A stretch of 12,552 bases of DNA from an uncultured Thermomicrobiales bacterium (GTDB lineage: Bacteria > Chloroflexota > Chloroflexia > Thermomicrobiales > UBA6265): NCBI GenBank assembly GCA_902806395.1, contig CADCWH010000359.1, positions 1-12,552 on the forward strand, written 5' to 3'. Below the pieces are notes generated by a model that was not told where the DNA came from, did no database searches, and saw nothing but the letters and a program-made list of their open reading frames with translations. The translations under genes were made by a program, and so were the position numbers. Within the stretch, counting starts at the first letter, position 1, and every line of letters begins with the position of its first letter. Shown here in pieces: positions 1 to 5,276 of this stretch.

Positions 1-822
1 ATCTCCGGTGCCGAGGCCGAGCGACTGGTCTCGGACGACAGGATCGCCGGGGTCTCGCTGACCGGCAGCGAGGGTGCCGGGACGGCGGTCGCCGCGGCGG
101 CCGGGCGGTCGCTCAAACCGACCGTGCTCGAACTGGGCGGTTCCGACCCCTTCATCGTGCTGGCGGACGCTGACCTCGATCGGGCGATCGACACCGCGGT
201 CCGCTCCCGATTCCAGAACACCGGTCAGAGTTGCATCGCCGCGAAGCGGTTCATCGTCGAGGGAGCCGTGCACGATGCATTCGTCGAAGGCTTCGCCGCC
301 GCTGCCGGGGCGCTCCGTGTCGGTGACCCACTGGACCGGGATACCAAGATCGGGCCGCTGGTGACGGCCGCCCAGCGTGACGTCCTGGACCGGCAGGTGC
401 GGCAAACGGTCGACCGGGGCGCCCGACTGGCCCTAGCTGGCGGCCCGGTCGAGGGAGACGGGTACTTCTACGCCCCGACCGTCCTCGTCGGGGTCGAGGA
501 CGGCATGGTGGCCTTCCGGGAAGAGACGTTCGGTCCGGTCGCCGCCGTGATCCGGGCCACGGACGAGGACCACGCGGTCACCCTCGCGAACGACACCCGC
601 TACGGCCTGGGGGGGAATGTCTGGACCGCCGACGTGGAGCGGGGCAAGGCCCTGGCGGCGCGACTGGAGACCGGCAACGTCTTCGTCAACGGGATGACCG
701 CCTCCGACCCCCGCCTCCCCTTCGGCGGGGTCAAGCGCAGCGGCTATGGACGCGAGTTGTCGACGCAGGGCATCCGGTCGTTCACCAATGTCCAAACAGT
801 CTGGGTCGGTCCGGCCAGGTAA
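1..822 (+). CDS. NAD(P)-dependent aldehyde dehydrogenase, succinate-semialdehyde dehydrogenase-like (C-terminal part)
   Basis: The frame is open from base 1 to the TAA at 820-822, so this is the last 273 codons of a protein normally about 450-480 residues long; the start and most of the cofactor-binding domain lie outside the window. The catalytic parts are intact. The general-base Glu is codon 44 in the LELGGSDP motif. The nucleophile Cys is codon 78 in [12 protein letters not shown]. They are 34 residues apart, as usual for the superfamily. EETFGP (codons 174-179) and [13 protein letters not shown] (from codon 240) are also present. The SCIAAKRF and [10 protein letters not shown] stretches are what I associate with GabD1/Sad-type enzymes, which oxidise succinate semialdehyde to succinate in 4-aminobutyrate breakdown. 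Enzyme class is certain; the exact substrate is inferred. A hairpin begins 8 bases after the stop, so this is probably the end of its transcript. Confidence 0.93.
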   Translation: MSGAEAERLVSDDRIAGVSLTGSEGAGTAVAAAAGRSLKPTVLELGGSDPFIVLADADLDRAIDTAVRSRFQNTGQSCIAAKRFIVEGAVHDAFVEGFAAAAGALRVGDPLDRDTKIGPLVTAAQRDVLDRQVRQTVDRGARLALAGGPVEGDGYFYAPTVLVGVEDGMVAFREETFGPVAAVIRATDEDHAVTLANDTRYGLGGNVWTADVERGKALAARLETGNVFVNGMTASDPRLPFGGVKRSGYGRELSTQGIRSFTNVQTVWVGPAR

Positions 823-829
823 AGCGCGA

Positions 830-857
830 CGACCGGCATGGCATCGGCATGCCGTCG
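830..857 (+). terminator. Hairpin after the aldehyde dehydrogenase gene
   Basis: CGGCATG (834-840) and CATGCCG (848-854) pair perfectly around a 7-base loop. Three more outer pairs (CGA with TCG) form if C833 is bulged. The hairpin sits 8 bases after the stop codon in the gap between convergent genes. There is no T-tract behind it, so it is a terminator-like or RNA-end-stabilising hairpin rather than a classical Rho-independent terminator. Confidence 0.5.
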
Positions 858-881
858 GGGCCGCCTTCTGACCTGGACGAG

Positions 882-911
882 CCGTTGATCAAGCCGCGGC
901 CCGATCAACGG
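882..911 (-). terminator. Perfect 9-bp stem hairpin at the end of the minus-strand operon
   Basis: CCGTTGATC (882-890) is exactly complementary to GATCAACGG (903-911), with a 12-base loop between them. The right arm overlaps the TGA stop of the minus-strand 60-residue gene (905-907), so a minus-strand transcript would fold right at the end of that gene. It lies 24 bases from the hairpin that serves the plus-strand dehydrogenase, giving the convergent gap one hairpin per direction. There is no clear T-tract. Confidence 0.5.
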
Positions 912-1087
912 AAGAAGAGGGCGACGACGATCGCGATCAGGACCACGGCGACGCCGGCCACGACGCAGCCGACCGCGAAGAAACTGCCGGTGCCGACCGT
1001 CTCGCTGACGACGGTCTCATCGGCGACCGGGGCGTCCTCGACGCCCTCGTCATTGTACGGCGGTCCCGACGTGCTCTTCTCGGTCAT
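905..1087 (-). CDS. Small single-span membrane protein, unknown function
   Basis: This is a 60-residue protein. The first 33 or so residues are polar and acidic (MTEKSTSGPPYNDEGVED...). They are followed by one hydrophobic span, roughly residues 36-58, ending in FFR at the C-terminus. That is a tail-anchored layout, with no signal peptide and no cysteine lipobox. The ATG at 1087 is supported by GGAGG (complement of 1098-1102) ten bases upstream. The gene follows the secreted protein on the same strand, with 69 bases and a strong palindrome between them, so it may be read through from that gene or transcribed separately. I do not recognise a family. The good ribosome-binding site and the clean membrane span make it likely to be real. 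Confidence 0.7.
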   Translation of the reverse strand: MTEKSTSGPPYNDEGVEDAPVADETVVSETVGTGSFFAVGCVVAGVAVVLIAIVVALFFR

Positions 1088-1122
1088 CGCCCCATTGCCT
1101 CCGGTTAGTCTCCGTGGCGAGT

Positions 1123-1150
1123 CGGCACGGTCGCCATGGCGACCGTGCCG
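1123..1150 (-). terminator. Perfect 28-bp palindrome between two minus-strand genes
   Basis: Bases 1123-1150 read identically on both strands, running from CGGCACGG on the left to CCGTGCCG on the right around a central CCATGG. In RNA this gives a 12-bp stem with a four-base loop, very GC-rich. It begins 6 bases after the TAG stop (1157-1159) of the upstream secreted-protein gene and ends 35 bases before the start codon of the next gene. No T-tract follows on the minus strand. It could be a terminator, an attenuator, an mRNA 3'-end stabiliser, or a protein-binding site. Confidence 0.65.
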
Positions 1151-1156
1151 GACGCA

Positions 1157-2242
1157 CTATTCGCCGAAGTTCCCGAGCCGCCAGCCATCGTCTCCCAACT
1201 CGAAGATGAATGTCTGGAGTAATTCCTCCTCGGCGAATGTGACTGCCACCACGGCCGTCGCCTCGTCATCGTCCACGTCGACCTCGCCAGCCAGTTCCCA
1301 GGTGATCAGCGTGGTCTGCTGCTGGCGAATGTCGTTTGCCAACTCGTCGAGCGAGACCGCCCCGCCCCCCGTCGCCTCGTCGAGGAACCCTTCACTGAAG
1401 AGCGCCAGGACACGTGCTGGATCTCCGGTGGCCCAACAGGCGGTCAACTGGGCGAGCACCTCGGCAATGGCCTCCTCCGGGTCGTCGGCGGTGCCGATCT
1501 CGGCCGGGGTCGGGGTGGGCGTCGGGTCTGGCGTCTCGGTCGGCTCCGCCTCAGGACTGGCCGCATCTGGGGAGGCGTGTGGGGATGCCTCCGGTGACGC
1601 GTCCGGGGAAGCCTCTTCGGTCGAGTCACCGAGCGATTCGTCGAGGTCGGCGTTGGCACCGGTGGCCGGTCCCGCGGGCTCGTCGGCACCTCCCTCGTCC
1701 CCGTCCAGGTCCAACGGTGTCGTCAGACAGGCCACGTAGGGCGACAGCGGATTGGTAGAGAGGAGGGCTTGCCGCAATCGACAGGTCTCATCGACCGGCG
1801 TCAGGCGGAGGATGTTACCCGTCTTCTCCCAGGCATAGGTAGCGACCGGGGCCGGTTCGCCGCTCGGCTGGATGTTGGAGCAGGAGACCAACCCCGCCTC
1901 GTCGGTGATCGTGACCTCTTCGCCGGACACCTCATAGCTGCCGGTCACGGCCGTACCGATGTCCTGCCGGGAGGCGGTGTACTTGCCGTCGGTGTCGAAC
2001 GTGATCCGCCAGGCACCGGTCAGCGCGGCACTGAGGCCGAGGCTGATCGGCAGGTCGCCACTGGTGATCGTGACCGCGTACTCGCCGGCGAAGTCGTCGG
2101 TCTCGTCCTGCCCAGCGACGGCGAGGGGCCGGGCCAGCGAGGCACAGGCGACGACGCAGGCGAGCAGGAATAGGACCCAGCCGGGACTACGCGCGGGGGT
2201 GCAGGCGAGTGGGTCGCGGGGGCCACCGGTCAACGTCGCCAT
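1157..2242 (-). CDS. Secreted two-domain protein: lipocalin-like domain, repetitive linker, NTF2-like domain
   Basis: I place the start at the ATG at 2242 because AGGAGG (complement of 2248-2253) lies five bases upstream. An in-frame ATG 69 bases further out has no such site. The product is 361 residues. Residues about 20-37 are a hydrophobic export core, ending near LAVAGQ; VVAC within it weakly resembles a lipobox, so lipidation is possible. Residues about 50-175 form a beta-rich region with the pattern of small lipocalin-like barrels: W-x-I-x-F-x-x-D-G-x-Y, then GSYEVSGEEVTITDE, then late Cys residues. Residues about 180-245 are an acidic linker with imperfect DASPEAS/HASPDAAS repeats and TPTPTP. 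Residues about 248-361 look like an NTF2/SnoaL-type domain, starting with a helix containing ACWATGDPARVLALF and ending in DDGWRLGNFGE. No function can be assigned. A single-strand operon with the downstream 60-residue gene is possible. Confidence 0.85.
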   Translation of the reverse strand: MATLTGGPRDPLACTPARSPGWVLFLLACVVACASLARPLAVAGQDETDDFAGEYAVTITSGDLPISLGLSAALTGAWRITFDTDGKYTASRQDIGTAVTGSYEVSGEEVTITDEAGLVSCSNIQPSGEPAPVATYAWEKTGNILRLTPVDETCRLRQALLSTNPLSPYVACLTTPLDLDGDEGGADEPAGPATGANADLDESLGDSTEEASPDASPEASPHASPDAASPEAEPTETPDPTPTPTPAEIGTADDPEEAIAEVLAQLTACWATGDPARVLALFSEGFLDEATGGGAVSLDELANDIRQQQTTLITWELAGEVDVDDDEATAVVAVTFAEEELLQTFIFELGDDGWRLGNFGE

Positions 2243-2286
2243 GTCTGCCTCCTGGGTCCAGGTGCCTCGGGAGAGGCGTCGGTTCA

Positions 2287-2315
2287 CGATGATCGGTCCC
2301 CGATGATCCATGATC
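2287..2315. repeat. Cluster of three ATGATC repeats, possible operator
   Basis: CGATGATC occurs at 2287-2294 and again at 2301-2308, a 14-base offset, and ATGATC recurs at 2310-2315. The cluster lies 45-73 bases upstream of the minus-strand start codon, in the expected position for that gene's promoter or 5' leader. It could be a regulator-binding site. The repeats are short and could be chance. Confidence 0.25.
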
Positions 2316-2474
2316 GAGTTCGCCGGTAGATCATTGACTCGCTCGCGGGACCGGATACGTCTTTGGACGCGAAGGCAGGAGCCACCCGGTGGTGACCGCT
2401 ACGCCGCGGTCGGACAGGGTGACGCGGGGACCATGGACCGATCGCCGGGAACCGCATCCGAGCCGAATCGGAGT

Positions 2475-2503
2475 TTGACGCGTACCGTGGCGAAGTCTAG
2501 CAT
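2475..2503 (+). promoter_or_regulatory. Candidate sigma70-type promoter for the Asp-box/transporter gene set
   Basis: TTGACG (2475-2480, five of six matches to the -35 consensus) is followed after exactly 17 bases by TAGCAT (2498-2503, four of six matches to the -10 consensus). Transcription would begin near 2510, leaving a leader of roughly 195 bases before the ATG at 2706. It is the best-spaced promoter-like pair I found upstream of this gene set. Confidence 0.45.
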
Positions 2504-2640
2504 GCGATCCGACGCACTCTCGATGACGGGCTGTGTGCCGAGCCGATGAGTCCACGGCGCGGTCGAGGCACTCGCGACGATAGACGGACGTGGAGCGAGT
2601 CCCGGAGAAGGTGCTCGCGTTCCCGCGATGACAGGCGCCG

Positions 2641-2688
2641 GGTGGCGTCACCGATAGGTTTTGGAGGGCGCCGCACGGCAGCGCCACC
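2641..2688 (+). promoter_or_regulatory. Inverted repeat in the leader just before the ribosome-binding site
   Basis: GGTGGCG (2641-2647) and CGCCACC (2682-2688) are exact complements 34 bases apart. The right arm ends four bases before the AGGAG (2692-2696) of the downstream gene. A folded leader could influence translation of the Asp-box protein. Seven pairs over a long loop is weak evidence. Confidence 0.25.
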
Positions 2689-2705
2689 GCCAGGAGCATG
2701 GAACG

Positions 2706-5192
2706 ATGCGACGCGCCTCGCCGACCCCGACATCGATGCCGCGCGGAGGGTCGTCCCCCCTCGTCATCCTCGCCCTGGTCGCCTTGCTGAGTCCCCTGCT
2801 GGGGGCGAGCGTCCGGGCCGCCGAGCCGATGAAGGCAGAAGAGCCGGGGGAGGAGATCTCGCCCCGCGCCGCCCAACTGCTCGCCCCGGTGGCCGAGTTT
2901 CTCGGCGGATCGAGCTACTTGGTCGCCGAGGGCCTCGACCCGCGGGTCTTCGACACGCCCGAAGCCGACGCCATGATGGGCTATGGCCAGGCGCCCAACA
3001 CCGGCTCCTTCGCCGCCGCCGTGACGAACCAGCAGGTGCCCTTTCGGAATGCCGCCCCGGCCTTCAGCCGGAACGTGATCCTGACCAACCAACTCGGCTA
3101 CGCCCCCTACCAGACCGAGCCGCATTTAGCGGTCGATCCCCTCGACCCGGAGCACCTGGTGGCCGGGGTGATCGATTACAACTTCGGCGGCGCCGCCGCC
3201 TACGTCAGCTTCGACGGGGGAGAGACCTGGGAGGGTCCAAAGCCAGTCCGGTACTTCCGCGATGACATCTCGGCCGGCGGCGATCCCGTGGTCACCTTCG
3301 ATCGCCAGGGCAACGTCTACATGGCGCAGATCTCCATCGGCGTCCAAGACTTCCGCGTCGGCGGGCTCGCTTCGTCCTCCCTGGTCTCCACGCTGGCTGT
3401 AGCCAAGTCGCTCGACGGCGGACTGAACTGGGAGGAGCCGGCGGCCGGCGCGACCAGCCGCATCCTGACCAGCGAGATCGCCGACGACGGCGGCCGGGCC
3501 CGGGGCGAGGTCACCATCCCCTTCCTCGACAAGGAATGGATCACCGCCGGACCCGACCCGGCCAACCCCGAGAATGACCTGATCCACATGTCCTACACGG
3601 AGTTCCGCTCCCGTTACCAGGTCATCTACGCCGACGAGGTTCCGTTCCTGACGACCATCCTGACCGAGTCGATCATCAAGTCCGTCACCTCCGCCGACGG
3701 CGGCATCACCTGGAGTGACCCGGTCGAGGTCAGCCCGACCGTATTCTTCAGCGAAGGCGGCGGGAGTCCTGAAGAGGAAGGGGGCGGTGCCCAGTCCGAG
3801 GGGCTCGGCGACGCCGCCCTGCCAGACCCACCCTTCCCGGCCCGGCAGGCCGAGCAGGCGGACGAGGGTGGCGAGGACGAGGAGTCGGCCCGCGTGGTCC
3901 AGGGATCCCAGCCCGCCGTCCTGAGTGACGGCACCCTGGTGGTGGCCTACCACGACACCACCGACGACGGGTTCCAGAAGGGACTCGCGACCCTGATGGT
4001 CGCGTTCTCGGACGATGGGGGCGCGACCTTCTCCGAACCCACCCAGGCCGCCGTATTCCAAGAGGTGCCGGGACGGCCCCGCTCCGCAACCTTCCGGCTG
4101 GGCGGCAGCGGCTTCCCCCAGATCGCGATCGGCCCGAAGGACGAGATCTACCTGGCCCACACGCGCCTGCCGAGTGACAAGACGCTCGATGACGGTGATG
4201 TCTATCTGGTCCGTTCCCTGGACCGGGGCGCGACCTGGGACGATGCCGTCCGGCTGAACGGCGACGACACCAACCGGGCCCAGTTCTACACCTCGATCGA
4301 TGTCTCCGAAGATGGCGTCGTCCACGCGATGTGGGGTGACATGCGGGACGACCCGAACGAGGTCCGCTACCACATCTACTACACCCGTTCGTCCGACCAG
4401 GGCGCGACCTGGGGTTTCGAAGCCGGTGAGCAAGGCATCTCCGCCCCGGATACCCGGGTCAGCGACTACGCCTCCAATGCCCTCAAGGCCTTCGTCGGGG
4501 GCCGGTTCATCGGTGACTATTTCTCGTTGGTGGCCAACACCGAAGACGTCTACATGGTCTGGTCCGACTCCCGGCTCGGCGAGTACGGCGGCCCGAACCA
4601 GCAGATCGCCTTCGCCCGCCAGACCGCGATCCGCAACCCGGAGATCTTCCTCAACCCGCCCCAGGGCGTAGCGGGCCGCGACATCACGATCCAGGGATTC
4701 GGCTTCTACCCGAACAGCGACATCATCATCACCATCGGTGGTGTGATCGCCTCGACCCTGCGCTCCGACGCCTCCGGGCAGTTCCAGGCCACGATCTACA
4801 CCCCGCTGACCGGCGAGGGGGCACGGAATGTGGCGGCCTACGACCCGACGGGCAACGTGGCCGTCGCGACCTTCTTCACCGAATTCGGCTTCGATTCCCT
4901 GCAACGCTCCCAGCAGGCGATGAACGACCAACTCGCGGCGCTCCAGGCCCAGGTCGACGCGCTGGGCGGCACGCCCGGCGCGAGTCCGGTCGCGGGGCCG
5001 TCGCCAACTCCCACGACGCCGGCGTTCCCCACGGCCGCCTCGTCGCCCGTGCCGGGCGCCACGCCGCGCTCCAGCGTCGGGCTGACCGGCGGCTTGGAGA
5101 TACCGGGACTCGCGATCTTGGCCGCCATCACCGGTGGGCTCGGCGCGGCGTATAGTGGATTCGTCGTCGGCCGCCGTCGCCCCGCCGCCTGA
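2706..5192 (+). CDS. Surface-anchored Asp-box (BNR) repeat protein, sialidase-like fold without recognisable sialidase active site
   Basis: The ATG at 2706 follows AGGAG (2692-2696) by nine bases; an in-frame TTG at 2661 gives a less signal-like N-terminus. The product is 828 residues. Residues 1-38 are a signal peptide: basic start, LVILALVALLSPLLGA core, likely cleavage after VRA. Six Asp-boxes (S-x-D-x-G-x-x-W/F) begin at residues 168, 235, 329, 435, 504 and 562, which indicates a beta-propeller. The QTEPHLAVDPLDPEHLVAG opening is typical of bacterial sialidase-family annotations. I see no RIP motif or obvious arginine triad, so enzymatic activity is doubtful. An IPT/TIG-like domain follows (about 644-724), then a short coiled coil (about 726-755), a Ser/Pro/Thr linker, and a C-terminal membrane span ending in GRRRPAA. 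That leaves the propeller displayed outside the membrane. The binding-protein gene starts 84 bases downstream, which suggests a joint role at the cell surface. Confidence 0.88.
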   Translation: MRRASPTPTSMPRGGSSPLVILALVALLSPLLGASVRAAEPMKAEEPGEEISPRAAQLLAPVAEFLGGSSYLVAEGLDPRVFDTPEADAMMGYGQAPNTGSFAAAVTNQQVPFRNAAPAFSRNVILTNQLGYAPYQTEPHLAVDPLDPEHLVAGVIDYNFGGAAAYVSFDGGETWEGPKPVRYFRDDISAGGDPVVTFDRQGNVYMAQISIGVQDFRVGGLASSSLVSTLAVAKSLDGGLNWEEPAAGATSRILTSEIADDGGRARGEVTIPFLDKEWITAGPDPANPENDLIHMSYTEFRSRYQVIYADEVPFLTTILTESIIKSVTSADGGITWSDPVEVSPTVFFSEGGGSPEEEGGGAQSEGLGDAALPDPPFPARQAEQADEGGEDEESARVVQGSQPAVLSDGTLVVAYHDTTDDGFQKGLATLMVAFSDDGGATFSEPTQAAVFQEVPGRPRSATFRLGGSGFPQIAIGPKDEIYLAHTRLPSDKTLDDGDVYLVRSLDRGATWDDAVRLNGDDTNRAQFYTSIDVSEDGVVHAMWGDMRDDPNEVRYHIYYTRSSDQGATWGFEAGEQGISAPDTRVSDYASNALKAFVGGRFIGDYFSLVANTEDVYMVWSDSRLGEYGGPNQQIAFARQTAIRNPEIFLNPPQGVAGRDITIQGFGFYPNSDIIITIGGVIASTLRSDASGQFQATIYTPLTGEGARNVAAYDPTGNVAVATFFTEFGFDSLQRSQQAMNDQLAALQAQVDALGGTPGASPVAGPSPTPTTPAFPTAASSPVPGATPRSSVGLTGGLEIPGLAILAAITGGLGAAYSGFVVGRRRPAA

Positions 5193-5209
5193 TCCCCTCC
5201 CCGACCGGA

Positions 5210-5237
5210 CCGGAGTCGCTCTCCCGGGTGACTCTGG
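5210..5237 (+). terminator. Hairpin between the Asp-box gene and the binding-protein gene
   Basis: CCGGAGTC (5210-5217) pairs with GACTCTGG (5230-5237) over eight positions with one G-T wobble and a 12-base loop. It sits 17 bases after the stop codon and 39 bases before the next ATG, with no T-tract. At most it would be a leaky terminator or a processing site within the gene set. Confidence 0.3.
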
Positions 5238-5276
5238 CCCGATCCGGACCAGTGACCTACCGAGGAGCATCCCGCC

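Larger units (their letters stand above)
2243..2705. other. Divergent intergenic control region (463 bases, no gene)
   Basis: This stretch separates the start codons of two divergently transcribed genes for exported proteins. It holds a promoter candidate, a cluster of ATGATC repeats near the minus-strand gene, and an inverted repeat just before the plus-strand ribosome-binding site. Short open frames cross it on both strands, but they lack ribosome-binding sites, have arginine-rich shadow-like composition, and overlap one another, so I call none of them genes. Confidence 0.7.

Noticed and set aside
1555..1625. Repeat-like DNA in the secreted protein gene, considered as a tandem-repeat or CRISPR-like element
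   Set aside because: It encodes an imperfect in-frame DASPEAS-type linker; there are no spacers or constant repeats.
849..1739. Plus-strand frame of 296 codons rich in Ser, Ala and Thr
   Set aside because: It lies opposite the secreted two-domain protein and the 60-residue gene, both with good ribosome-binding sites. Its composition mirrors their linker.
2334..2361. A second promoter-like pair, TTGACT-16-TACGTC
   Set aside because: The -10 element is poor and lies some 350 bases from the plus-strand gene; the pair at 2475-2503 is better.
2331..3125. Minus-strand frame of 264 codons across the divergent region and the start of the Asp-box gene
   Set aside because: It has low-complexity Gly/Arg/His composition, overlaps the signal peptide and first domain of a convincing gene, and has no recognisable domain.
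2706..5192. Calling the Asp-box protein an active sialidase
   Set aside because: Asp-boxes occur in many non-sialidase propellers. I found no RIP motif or clear catalytic residues, so only the fold is claimed.
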